A stretch of DNA of 64,000 bases from JAGOMW01 sp964596675. Its GTDB lineage: Bacteria; Patescibacteriota; Gracilibacteria; BD1-5; UBA2023. Under the pieces are notes generated by a model. The model was given only the letters and a program-made list of their open reading frames with translations. It had not been told where the DNA came from and ran no database searches. Below are positions 30,901 through 41,047 of the stretch, in pieces (the stretch's first letter is position 1; every line of letters begins with the position of its first letter). The position numbers and the translations under genes are program-made. The stretch is taken from contig CAZQUZ010000004.1 in NCBI GenBank assembly GCA_964596675.1, positions 33,199-97,198 of the forward strand, in the 5' to 3' direction.

Positions 30901-32321
30901 GATCCTGAGAGAAATGCGAGATTTGAATTCGTCAGTGCAAGACCACCAGAGAGTGCGAAGATATCTGCACCATGCTGAGAAAGTGTCCCAGAAAAACTAT
31001 TCACCGTCGTAATAATCGGACTCAGTGTGAATCCAAATATATTCATCGTATTTGTCAGAGTTGCTACCTGACCAGAGAGCGCATTTACAGTATTTGTCAG
31101 ATCTGTGATAGACCCGCTCATAAAAGATCCAGTTGCTCACCATACGATTCCTGAGAGGGTATTTACAGTAGAGGATAGAGTCGAAAGTCCCGTGGAAAGT
31201 GTAGAAATATTTGTCGTGATACCACTAATCGTACCAGAGAGAGCATTTTGTGCTCGGAGATTCGTAAAGTAAAGATTCGATGCCTCTGTCACGAGATCTG
31301 TCGTATAATCTCCCGACTGTGCGAGTATGCTGCCAGTCCGACCAAACACAGAATCCACGAGTCCCCCGCCAGAACCAAATGATCCGATACTCACCCATGT
31401 CGGCACTCCACCGAGCATAGAAAGGACTTGTCCAGTACTTCCAGCGACGAGCACAGTTGCGAGATTCGAACTATTTCCGATATAAAGTCATCCATACGTG
31501 AGTGGGAGTCATGGAAGATTTGCAAAGTTTGCATTCCCCAGGAATAAGGCACTGCCAGTTACTGTGAGGTTCTCCGCTGTACCTGAGAAAGCATTAGTAT
31601 AATAATTATTTACCACCGTAGTAGTGGTACCACCTCATCCACCTCCACCATAATACGGAGACATCGGTGATTGGATAAAACTCGGGGTAGGATTAGATGC
31701 AATCGGAGTATTTGGCTTAGATGGAGCAGCATCGAGTGAGAGTCCACCTTCATCACTTTCTATACTACAGACAGCCATTTTCGCAAACTCTCACTCAGTA
31801 GTCGCATCAAATGGACGAAATGTGCTCGCTGTCTGTATACATCCTATCTCACGAGCCTTCGATATATATCAGATATATATTTTTGTGATCTTATCATCGA
31901 CATCAGAGAATCCACTCGGATTCGCAGAGACTGGAATACCACGTGCTTGGAGTACGAGTCGTATAGCATTCGCACGAGTAATGGTACCGATATTGACATC
32001 ACCGAGCCCAGCAAATGCTATACCTCGAGTGCGTGCAATAGTGGGAATATCACAGGTGACACTCGATGCAGCACTACATCCAGTGGGCCATCCACCGATA
32101 CCCACAGATATACGCATAGCATCGAGACGAGAGATATTATTGGAAGATATATAATCTCGCTCTATTATACCTTGGCTTTTTAAGATATCCGAAAAGTAGA
32201 GAAATCCGTTTGTAGCTGCAAATATACTCGTAGTACAAATTTCTAGCACAACTACAGAAAATGTAATCTTCGCAAGAATCTTCTTATATATATGACGAGA
32301 TGGGGAATTTTTCAGACGCAT
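24939..32321 (-). CDS. Giant SLH-anchored fibre-like surface protein, about 2460 aa
   Basis: One frame runs through the whole region when TGA is Gly, although 100 N (29152-29251) leave true length and frame across the gap unproven. In order: signal peptide (to SIFA); SLH-type repeats (about 40-200; FSDVDDKITKIYIGYISKA is diagnostic); a Gly/Thr linker; a long stalk of about 14-15-residue repeats built on L-S-G with L/N/T/A (for example NATLASLSGVVSG and TNANLASLSG); phage-tail-like repeats SDWNLFNNKIG and YFTNARA; a C-terminal beta domain resembling H-type lectins (HITFSRPYSETPVITI to FNWMAVLV); and a Pro/Thr/Glu-rich tail. It looks like a trimeric adhesin or tail-fibre stalk and is a candidate for host attachment. 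Confidence 0.85.
28278..28332. repeat. Repeat copy identical to the left flank of the assembly gap
   Basis: About 54 bp are identical to 29097-29151, which runs into the N stretch. Both copies encode the same stalk segment. Confidence 0.85.
28601..28655. repeat. Repeat copy identical to the right flank of the assembly gap
   Basis: About 55 bp are identical to 29252-29306, which follows the N stretch. With the left-flank copy at 28278 this explains why assembly broke here. Confidence 0.85.
29152..29251. other. Assembly gap (100 N)
   Basis: A run of N inside the stalk repeats of the giant surface protein; true size unknown. Confidence 0.95.
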
Positions 32322-32432
32322 ATTGGTGCAAAATTAGTTTTACTCTATAAGACTATCATATTCTTCTTTTTTTGTCATAAAATATATATTGCGCATTATA
32401 TATTTTATATTATAAACAGTACTATTTACTCT

Positions 32433-32467
32433 AAAAAAATCCCTCTCAATTACTAGAGAGGGATTTT
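32433..32467 (-). terminator. Intrinsic terminator
   Basis: Stem AATCCCTCTC / GAGAGGGATT flanked by an A-run on the plus strand. It ends the small membrane peptide gene. Confidence 0.85.
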
Positions 32468-32478
32468 GTAGGAACGTA

Positions 32479-32601
32479 TTAGAGCTGGATGAGACTTGCT
32501 GCTGCGAGTGCATTATTTGTCACTGCGAGGAGTCCGAGAAGAGCGAGAGTGTATGGGCGGACATTGTGCTTTGCGTGGAAAGCTTCGATATGCTGTTTCA
32601 T
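32479..32601 (-). CDS. Small membrane peptide, 40 aa
   Basis: Complete ORF too short for ORF callers: a positively charged, His-rich N-terminus (MKQHIEAFHAKHNVRPY) followed by one hydrophobic helix (TLALLGLLAVTNNALAAASL). It has its own strong terminator 12 bp after the stop and an AT-rich upstream region, so it is probably a real monocistronic gene. No family recognised. The AxA pattern near the end could be a signal-peptidase site. Confidence 0.55.
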   Translation of the reverse strand: MKQHIEAFHAKHNVRPYTLALLGLLAVTNNALAAASLIQL

Positions 32602-32729
32602 ATATATATGTGTATTAAGAAGTAAACAGTAAATATATATTAGCACATTAATTTTAGAAATGCAAATATTTTATAAACTTTTTTATATGAAATGTCCATA
32701 CACCACTCCTATCCTTTACGGAAAGGGAT

Positions 32730-33380
32730 TTATTTTCTTTTTATAAGATATATAATCCGTTTTTTTCATGCGATTTCATATTCGAGTTCTCATTCTAGAG
32801 TAAGTGATAGTTTTTTTAGTATTTTTTCCCTATCTTTTTGTTCTTCATCTGATGGCATCTTATAGAGAACGATACTCCCCTCTGGTGCCAGAAATGGCAC
32901 TGCCCAAGTGAGAATATCTGTGATATATGCGGTCGCACGAGAAGTAATGATATCATACTGTCCTTTGTGAAGCGGATTTTTAGCAAGGATTTCAGCACGT
33001 TCTTGTAGGGCAGATATATTTTGGAGTCAAAGATGTTCGATAAAGTGATTCATCGCCTTTACTTTCTTGCCCACACTATCGAGCAGGATCACTTGCAGTT
33101 CTGACATGACGATCTTTAACGGTATACCGGGAAATCCTCATCCAGATCCAATATCGAGAAGGCGTGGCGCATGAGATACATCACTGAGTCAGTCTTGTAT
33201 CAGGGCTGCACCGTAGAGACTATCGATAAAATGCTTTACGACAATTCCCTCTTCATCACGAATAGCAGAGAGATTCGTATGACTATTGTAGTCAATAAAC
33301 AGCGAGAGTAATGTCTCGAACTGATGTGTCTCAGTATCTGAAAGTTCGAAGCCATGTACCTGAAATATATCCATATTCAT
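32730..33380 (-). CDS. rsmG: 16S rRNA m7G527 methyltransferase RsmG (GidB), 216 aa
   Basis: N-terminal FIDYNSHTNLSAIRDEEGIVVKHFIDSL matches the RsmG core (NLTAI...HF.DSL), and the SAM site LLDIGSGGFPGIPLKI has its third Gly encoded by TGA. The later motifs VILLDSVGKKVKAMNHF and DIITSRATAYI also fit. The enzyme adds the m7G mark at position 527 of 16S rRNA. Two adjacent ATGs (33380, 33374) are possible starts. The gene is divergent from the glycosyltransferase gene. A longer C-terminus (KKRIIYLIKRK) is read because TGA is not a stop. Confidence 0.92.
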
Positions 33381-33459
33381 ACAGTGATGATATAAAATCA
33401 GAGGAAGAATGCAAATCAAACTATTTGCAAAATATCAGAAATGTCTATAATGCCCTCCA

Positions 33460-34926
33460 ATGCAAAAGTATCGCACACTTTCATACTGGCTCCCGAAAAT
33501 CCCATTTCTCGCACTGATCGGGATTTTTCTCCTCCCACTCGTACTCATGAAGGTACAATACCAGGTAGGACTCTTTTTTATCGCGCTCTATATATCTTAT
33601 TGGAGCGTGAAAGTATTCGAGGGGTATTTCTATGTCCTAAAGTCATATATCAAACTCCTACGGTTCAGTAAAGTCTCGTTCGCATGAGATGCGACTATCG
33701 AATCTGGAGGAGGATCACTCCAGCATATCGTCATCATACCTATATATACGGAGCCATATGATGTCATAGAAGAGGCAGTGGTATCACTCATGAAAAATGA
33801 CTACCTCTATATGGAGAATATCACTATCCTCCTCGCGACTGAGGCACGTGCTCCTGACGCGGAGAGTCATGCTCGGAAAATCATAGAAAACTATGGTCGA
33901 GAGATACATATAGCGAATATCGTCCACCCGAGTGATCTCGAGTGAGAGTGAAAGGTAAAGGGTGCGAACATCACCTATGCGATACGAGAATATGAGAAAA
34001 AAAATAGTCTCGATGCAGAAAACACATTTGTCTCCACGATAGACACCGATACAAAAGTCGAGTCACGATTTTTCTCTGTCGTGACAAAGACATTTCTCAC
34101 GACGGATGCTCGACATCAGGCCATCTACCAGTACACACCCGTCTACTCGAATAACTGGCGTGAGGGGACATTTTTCGCACGTATCATCGCAGCTGGGACG
34201 ACGATGTGGCAGTTTTTCGAGAGCCAAAATCCAGAGTTTTATCGTAACTTCGCAGTCTATGGACAGTCTCTCCTCTGCCTCCAAAAAGCAGGATACTGGG
34301 ATACATACTCTATCGTCGAGGATGGCATGCAGTACTGGAGGAGCTACTTTGGATGGGAAGGGAGATTTCGCATCATCTATACACCAGCCATCTGTGAGAT
34401 GGACCTCGTCGATGAGACGAGTGTCGTCCGTACGATAAAGAGTCAGTACAAGCAACTGCGTCGATGGAGCTGGGGATGTACGGATGTGGAGTATGTGATA
34501 CCGAAGTTTCGCGAGATGAGCAATATCCCAAGACTCGAAAAAATCCGTAAGATTACCTATCTCATCTATAATCATCTCTTTTGGGCGGGTGGACCATTTA
34601 TGCTCTTTTTTATCGGATACGTACCAGGTCAGGTCTACTCGATCGACCACTCTCTCGCAGCCTTTACTGTACCGATCGCGAGCTCGCTCATATTTACGAT
34701 ACTATTCGCGACCATCGCATTTCCGAGCATATTATCCATCCACATCATGAGACGATTCGTGCACTTTCGATGGTATGACTATATCGGGAATGTCCTCCAG
34801 TGGGCCGCGGTACCGATACTCACTCTCACACTCTTCTCTATACCAGCCATAGAATCACAGCTCCGACTCTTTCTCGGGCATCGTATCGATAGCTTCGACA
34901 CTACTCAGAAAATGAAACGTAAATAA
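33460..34926 (+). CDS. Membrane GT2-family glycosyltransferase, 488 aa
   Basis: Two N-terminal membrane helices (to about residue 60), a GT2 catalytic domain (HIVIIPIYTEPYDVIEEAV, DATIES region, STIDTDTK as the DxD-type metal site, and the processive motif QYKQLRRWSWG = QxxRW), then several C-terminal membrane helices. This is the layout of processive enzymes such as cellulose, hyaluronan or poly-GlcNAc synthases, but the product here is unknown. Two Gly-TGA codons. The next gene starts 8 bp later and is probably its partner. Confidence 0.87.
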
Positions 34927-34934
34927 TCCCTCCC

Positions 34935-36200
34935 ATGCAATCCTATTACGACGAAATCCAGAAGAAAAAACAGGCATCCAGAATATTTTGGATACTCGTG
35001 TTTTCATTCGCGATATTTCTCTACTATTTTTTCCAGGGATACTATCCATCGTTCGATATATCACTGAAGCAGATTTTTACTGGAAGTGGCATCACGCGAC
35101 TCGAGCGAGATGAGTTCATAGAGTCATTTGGTATCGTGAATCTCCGGGTCGAGCCACGAGATGCTCGTATCCAGATAAACCGCGAAGATATCGGCTACGA
35201 TGAGAAAAAGATGGTACCCTATGATGAGTACCTTCTCTCTATCGGCAAGCCATGATATATTCAGAATCGTCTCTCATTCAGCATCGATAAGGCAAAACCA
35301 TTTTATATCGACAGTGTCCGACTCATCCCGAAGGCAGAGTACACTCAGGTATACACCGGTAGTCTCTCGCTCGTACAGATAGATGATACGAGCTGGGTCG
35401 GCATAAAAAATCGGAGTTCCATCGCCTATGAGAGTGACCTCTCTGGAGCGACTACGATAGGGAGCTGGGGAGGACATATCTGAGAGTGATACTTTCTCTC
35501 GGGAGAGACGCTCGCACGATATGAGCGCGGCAACTGGCAGAAAAAGTCCTGGAGCGGCAGCGTGAAGCTGATACGCGAATGCGAGGATACATCCGTCATC
35601 GTACAAGAAGGTCATATGTGGTGTCCTCTGACGAGTCGACTCATCACCGAGATGGGATACTCATATACTGGGATCACTGAGATCGGACGCGGATATATCA
35701 GAGGAGCAGATACACTCTACTCGGGAACGAAGCATCTGCTACTAAAGGAAAATGAAAGAAACAGTCCATTTTTTATAGAGTCAAATGAGTACTGGTATAT
35801 GCCAGACGGGGCGAACTTCATACCACTCCTCGAGGAGACTGCGAAGTGATCGCTCCCACTCATCATCACTCCATTCGATAGCATCTCACGGGCACTCTGG
35901 TTCGATGGACAGCTCGTCGTCTTCGGTCGGAAATGATCCGATACATTCGTCACATTCCTCGAAAATGACGTCACGCCGACACTCATCCCATTTCCAGATA
36001 TTTCGCTCGATGAATTACGTCTCGTGAAGTATGAGGGCAATACATTTTTTAAGACGCACTCTGCACTCCTCTTTCTCTATAATAATAGTAAAACCGTAGA
36101 ATGGCTCATCGACGGCGAGATGCTCGGATTCTCGAGTGAGGCAGCGCTCTACCGGCAGTGAGAGCAAGTCTGGAGAGCATACTGGGGAGAGAAAAAATAA
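34935..36200 (+). CDS. Single-pass membrane protein, probable partner of the glycosyltransferase, 421 aa
   Basis: A short cytoplasmic N-terminus and one membrane helix (IFWILVFSFAIFLYYFFQG) precede an extracytoplasmic domain that opens with a PEGA-like segment (GIVNLRVEPRDARIQINREDIG). The rest, about 300 residues, is beta-rich and may be a propeller or repeat domain (QIDDTSWVGIKNRSSIAYES). No enzyme motif visible. It lies 8 bp after the GT2 gene, so export or modification of the polysaccharide is plausible. Six Gly-TGA codons join the standard-code fragments. Confidence 0.75.
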
Positions 36201-36220
36201 TAACTAAGTAAATAGAGAAC

Positions 36221-36254
36221 TTGACAAAAAGTATATTATTAATAATATACTTTT
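36221..36254 (+). promoter_or_regulatory. Consensus promoter with 28-bp perfect palindrome
   Basis: TTGACA (36221-36226) and TAATAT (36243-36248) are spaced 16 bp. A perfect 28-bp palindrome (36227-36254, arms of 14 bp, centre TT|AA) covers the spacer and -10, a likely repressor operator. It drives the gene at 36345. Confidence 0.65.
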
Positions 36255-36344
36255 ATCTTGTCATTGACGAGTAAGAATTTTTACTTTTTTGTAACCTTTT
36301 CCTATTCGCATTGCGGGATGGGATTTTAGATCAGGAGATATATC

Positions 36345-36665
36345 ATGTCAGAAATCATTGCACACTATGTGAACGATTCAGGCTCACAAGTCCGAATTAT
36401 TACTCATACATGGGAAAGTCAGGATGAAAAGAGAATTGAGGTAATGAAAAAGTTTCTTGGTATTTTCGAATACAAGTCAGAAGAATGGGGGATTATTCCA
36501 AAAACATGTAGAAGAATCGAGATAGAATTTTTGGGCAAAATGTGTGCTTCAGGAGATGATACTTACGATACAGAAGAAGCATTCGAAAAAGCAAAGCATG
36601 AAAAACTTCTCTGGATCGAGCAATGGGCAAAAGAACATGGATATTACAAGTTTCTCGATACCTGA
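36345..36665 (+). CDS. Hypothetical protein, 106 aa, apparently using UGA as stop
   Basis: A strong SD AGGAG (36333-36337) lies 7 nt before the ATG, rare in this window. The product is soluble, Glu/Lys-rich and starts MSEIIAHYVNDSGSQVRI; no family recognised. None of its six glycines is UGA, and it reaches a TGA followed 10 bp later by an intrinsic terminator. If that TGA were Gly, the frame would run through the hairpin and make an unlikely tail to a TAA near 36870, inside the next gene. I therefore treat the UGA as a stop and the gene as a recent import from a standard-code genome. Confidence 0.6.
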   Translation: MSEIIAHYVNDSGSQVRIITHTWESQDEKRIEVMKKFLGIFEYKSEEWGIIPKTCRRIEIEFLGKMCASGDDTYDTEEAFEKAKHEKLLWIEQWAKEHGYYKFLDT

Positions 36666-36675
36666 AATCCCTCAC

Positions 36676-36708
36676 AAAATCCTACCTGTATTTCGGTAGG
36701 ATTTTTTA
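36676..36708 (+). terminator. Intrinsic terminator
   Basis: Stem AAAATCCTACC / GGTAGGATTTT followed by more T. It starts 10 bp after the UGA at 36663-36665. Confidence 0.9.
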
Positions 36709-36805
36709 TTTCTACATACATCGTCTTTTATAGCTGGCCTGGAGGGCGTACTGGAGAGAAAAATAGACGACTTGCACTCCGCATAAAAAGAGATACAATA
36801 CTCTC

Positions 36806-37582
36806 ATGGAAACAACTGACAAAAAACTCGCCGTCCTCATCGACGGAGATAACATCCCGAGCGCATACATAAAAGAGATGCTCGAAGAAATCGCCAAATA
36901 TGGTAACCCTACCATAAAGCGTATCTATGGCGACTGGACTCGTCCGGGTCTCACGAAGTGGAAAGATATCCTCCTCGAACACGCTATCCAGCCGATACAG
37001 CAGTATGGCTATACTGTCGGCAAAAATGCGACTGATAGCGCGATGATTATCGATGCTATGGATATACTTTACTCGGAGAGGGTGGATGGCTTTTGTATCG
37101 TATCGAGTGACTCTGACTTTACCCGACTCGCGACTCGCCTCAGAGAGGCTGGGATGGCAGTCTATGGCATGGGTGAGAAGAAGACTCCCACACCTTTTAT
37201 CGTCGCATGTGATAAGTTCATCTATATCGAGATCCTGAAAAAACCTGTCGCAAAAAAAACCGCCCCAAAACCCAAAAAATGAGAAAAAATCATCCCATTT
37301 TCTGATCTAGAAACACCGAGCCCAGAGCTCGATAGCATCACACCGGAAGTTATCTCCCTCATACGCGACACTGTCTCTGATCTGGCAGATGATGATGGAT
37401 GGGCATTTCTCGGGGATGTGGGATGACTCCTCCAAAAGAAGCAGCCGAACTTCGACCCACGAAACTACGGATACAATAAACTCACTCCTCTCCTCTCCTC
37501 GACTGACCTCTTCGAGATAGTCGAGCGAAATGACTGATGAAAGAGTCGATATAAGCTCATCTATGTGAGGAATCGAGCCTAA
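36806..37582 (+). CDS. NYN-domain RNase with OST-HTH/LOTUS domain (LabA-like), 258 aa
   Basis: N-terminal NYN (PIN-like) nuclease fold: LAVLIDGDNIP with the first catalytic Asp, ATDSAMIIDAMDIL and CIVSSDSDFTRLATRLREAG carrying the later acidic residues, then a Lys/Pro-rich linker. The C-terminal OST-HTH/LOTUS domain (about 190-258) ends ERNDGGKSRYKLIYVR. This architecture (LabA/MARF1-like) is thought to act in RNA degradation or silencing. Four Gly-TGA codons lie in the linker and LOTUS part, so a standard-code caller would report only the NYN half. TACAAT ends 6 nt before the ATG. Confidence 0.88.
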
Positions 37583-38341
37583 CTACTCTACCACTTTTTT
37601 CGTACGAAAGAGCCAGAGTGCGACCATAAATGCTATAGCACAGAGGAGTATCAGTATCGCGACCGTCCCGAGTGGTGCGAGATATCCTGTCCCCGTGTAG
37701 CTATAGCGAAATGAATCTATCATCCATGCGAGCGGATTATAAAGAGACAACGTATACCATACACCCGTCAGAGCTGTCAGTGGATAGAAGACTCCTCCGA
37801 GATATGTCAGTGGCGTGAGGAAAAATGTCGGGATGATATTTACCTGGTCGAAGTTTTTCGCGTAGAGAGCATTTATGAGTCAGAGAAGTGAGAAAAAAAG
37901 CGCCACCAAAAAGAGAATAGCGAGTCCGAGCCATACATGCTCGAACATACGTGGAAAGAAAAACAGTGATACGATATAGATGACGAGTGCGATGATGCCT
38001 CCGCGGATGACTCATCAGAGCGTATATCCGGCGATGATCGTCGCTGGATGGACAGGTGCGACGATGAGCTCTTCGATAGAGCGCTGGAATTTTGACCCAA
38101 AAAATGAGCTCGATACATTCGCATACGCATTGGTAATGACAGCCATGAGAATAATACCTGGTATGAGGAACTCGATATAGTCCCCTCCTCCGACAGATCC
38201 GATACGAGACCCTATAAATCCCCCGAAGATGATAAAGTAGAGTGTTTGTGTTATAACAGGCGGGAGGATAGTCTGTGGCCAGATACGGACGATACGTATG
38301 AGCTCCTTACGGATGATGGTGAGAAATGCGGTGAGTTGCAT
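37583..38341 (-). CDS. ABC-2-type transporter permease, 252 aa
   Basis: Six membrane helices with the ABC-2 layout: N-terminal cytoplasmic IIRKELIRIVRIWPQTILPP, then helices, the conserved region FQRSIEELIVAPVHPATIIAGYTLGG, and ANKNFDQVNIIPTFFLTPLTYLGGVFYP-type C-terminal half (here YAKNFDQ). It is probably the membrane part for the ATPase encoded at 40134-41036 on the same strand, although the DEAD-box gene lies between. Such pairs export drugs, lipids or polysaccharides. Start 38341 fits the family; the open frame extends 60 bp further. It abuts the NYN gene stop. Confidence 0.85.
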
Positions 38342-38453
38342 AGAGAAGAGATGAGCCCTTATTATAGGGCGTTTTATACTTTTACAAGTGGGAAATATCA
38401 TCTTGCTCTTTCATAATATCCTCGTATACTCCGACCCTATTTATATTTTCTAC

Positions 38454-40130
38454 ATGCTATTTTCTGAACTCCATCTCATCGAGCCACTTCTCCACGCACT
38501 CTCTGACGAGGGATATACTTCCCCGACTCCTATCCAGGAGGCATCTATACCTCATGTACTCGCTGGTCGTGACCTCCTCGGCATCGCTCAGACAGGTACT
38601 GGAAAGACGGCATCATTCGCACTCCCGATGATACAGAGGCTGTATGAAAAAGATAAAAAAACTACCGGGATTCGCCCTATACGAGCGCTCATACTGACGC
38701 CCACTCGAGAGCTTGCTATCCAGATACAGGAGAGCTTCGCGAACTATGGTCGCTATGTAAAACTGCGTTCTCAGGTGATATTCGGATGAGTCAGTCAGCA
38801 TAGCCAGGTAAACGCACTCGAAAAATGAGTCGATATCCTCATCGCGACACCAGGACGACTTCTCGATCTCATGCAGCAAGGATTCGTCGATCTCCATAAT
38901 ATCGAATTTTTCGTCCTCGATGAGGCAGATCGTATGCTCGATATGGGATTCGTGAATGATGTGAAAAAAATACTCAAAAAAATCCCCGCAAAACGTCAAA
39001 CCCTCTTTTTCTCAGCGACGATGCCGAGTGCTATCATCGAGCTCTCTCGCTCCATGCTCACGAATCCTGCAAAAGTAGAGGTCACTCCTGCATCGACGAC
39101 CGCCGAGAAAATCTCTCAGAGCGTGTATTTCGTCCATAAAAATGATAAAAAAGACCTCCTCAAGGATATTCTAAAAGATAAAACTATCGACCGAGTGCTC
39201 GTATTTACACGGACGAAACATGGGGCCGATAAGGTCGTGAAAGACCTCGATCTCGCGCGTATCCCAGCACGTGCTATCCACGGGAATAAGTCCCAAAATA
39301 ATCGCCAAGCCGCACTCACAGGATTCAAAAATAAAGAAATCCGTGTCCTCGTCGCGACAGATATAGCAGCGCGTGGTATCGATATCGATGACCTCACACA
39401 TGTGATTAATTTCGAACTCCCGAACGTCAGCGAATCCTATGTCCATCGTATCGGTCGTACTGGTCGTGCTGGCACGAGTGGGATTGCGATAGCATTTTGT
39501 GATGCTGAGGAGCGCGCGTATCTCCGAGATATCGAGAAGCTCATCGCTCGTAGTATCCCCGTCATCGAAGATCATCCATATGTGCTCACAGGGGCTCCGA
39601 GAGAAGCATCTCTCACTCCACCTCCATCCAAGGAGAGAACAAAAATCGAACACAGAAAATGAGCACCGAGCATGCCTCGTCGTGAACCAAGAGAGTATCC
39701 AAAACCTTCTTTCGACCGAGCAAAACCCCCTGAGAAAAAATGGAATCATACATCTGTAGAACCTGCGAAATCCGGATATCCGAAGCAATCAGATACTACA
39801 CCACGAGCATCTACACCAAAAAAGGATTTTAGTGATAAAAAATCTACTCCCTACGATGATGGGACGCCTCGTCCAGGAGAAAAACTCAGCTGGAGGAAAA
39901 ATACAAAACGCTCAGAAAGAAGCTTCAGTAAAAATAAAGCCGCCGAATATGAAGCGAAAAAATGGCAGAATGAGAAAAAACAAACCCTAGAAAAGAAATC
40001 CCCGTCACTCCCAAAAGAGAGTATCGAAAAATCTCACCCACCAAAACCTCCTCGCACTCGTCCAGGTGCTCGCAAATCGAATCCAAAACCATTCATCGCA
40101 TCAGCACCAAAAGGCGCGAAAAAAGTATAG
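38454..40130 (+). CDS. DEAD-box RNA helicase, RhlE/DeaD type, 558 aa
   Basis: All helicase motifs are present: Q motif PTPIQEASIP, motif I AQTGTGKT, Ia PTRELAIQI, GG (second Gly is TGA at 38787-38789), Ib TPGRLLD, II VLDEADRML, III SATM, IV VLVFTRTK, V ATDIAARGIDI and VI HRIGRTGRAG. The C-terminal 170 residues are basic, rich in Lys/Arg/Pro/Ser, and probably bind RNA. It acts in ribosome assembly or mRNA turnover. TATATT ends 6 nt before the ATG with no SD. It lies between the two halves of an ABC-2 transporter on the other strand. Confidence 0.93.
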
Positions 40131-40133
40131 TAC

Positions 40134-41036
40134 TTACTTGCCCTTATTCATAAAAAATGCTTCGAGACGATTTTCTTTCGGACGGACAGAACCGATATGC
40201 ACCGAGAGGCTTTCGAGCTTCGCGAATACTTTCGAGAGCGTATTCTCTGCATCGATGATGACAGTGAGGCTGCCTCCATCATACGAGACAAATCCTGGGA
40301 AATCCTTAGATACTGAGATATCAGTCTCGATAAGATATGTCTCTCGCTCGAGTTTTTTTAGCGTATTTTTCACAGTATCTGATGTGATGACGCGACCATG
40401 ATCGAGGATGGTCACATGTTCACAGAGTGCCTCGACCTCTTCGAGGTAGTGGGTCGTGAGGAGTATGGTCATGCCAGTTTCTCTCTGGAGTCTCTGCAGA
40501 TAGTCCCACATACCACGACGGAGTGCGACATCGACACCTGCGGTCGGCTCATCGAGGATGAGGAGCCTCGGCTCATGGATGAGGGCGCGTGCGAGCATGA
40601 GGCGACGCTTCATACCGCCTGAGAGAGTCCGTGCGACACTCTCTATCTTGTCCCCGAGCCCAAGCTCGGTGAGAATTTTTTCTGCGCGAGGACGTGCTAT
40701 ACTATACGGGACACCATAGTATCATCAGACCGTTGTGACGATATCGATACACTTTTCGAATATCGAGAGATTCACCTCCTGGGGCATGAGACCGATAGAG
40801 AGCTTCACATCTTCAGGGTGAGTATCCATATCGAGACCGAACACTTCTATCTTCCCGCTCGTCTTCGGGATGAGACCAGAGAGGATATTTATAAGGGTCG
40901 ATTTCCCAGCACCATTTTCTCCGAGGAGCGCGACGAATGCTCACTCACGTATCTCGAAATCGACAGCATCGAGTGCGTGTACTCATGCTGTATAATCTTT
41001 GGTAAGTGATGTTATTTTTAGTGCGAATTTTTGCAT
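40134..41036 (-). CDS. ABC-2-type transporter ATP-binding protein, 300 aa
   Basis: Walker A GENGAGKSTLI, signature TLSGGMKRRLMLARAL, Walker B LLILDEPTAGVD and H-loop LTTHYLEE define a CcmA/drug-exporter type ATPase, with the usual extra C-terminal regulatory domain of about 80 residues. The partner permease is probably the gene at 37583-38341. In-frame TGA glycines occur in the N-terminal third (DYTA-G-VHALD, EIRE-G-AFVALLG). It stops 4 bp beyond the stop of the convergent helicase gene. Confidence 0.92.
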
Positions 41037-41047
41037 TATAGAAAATA

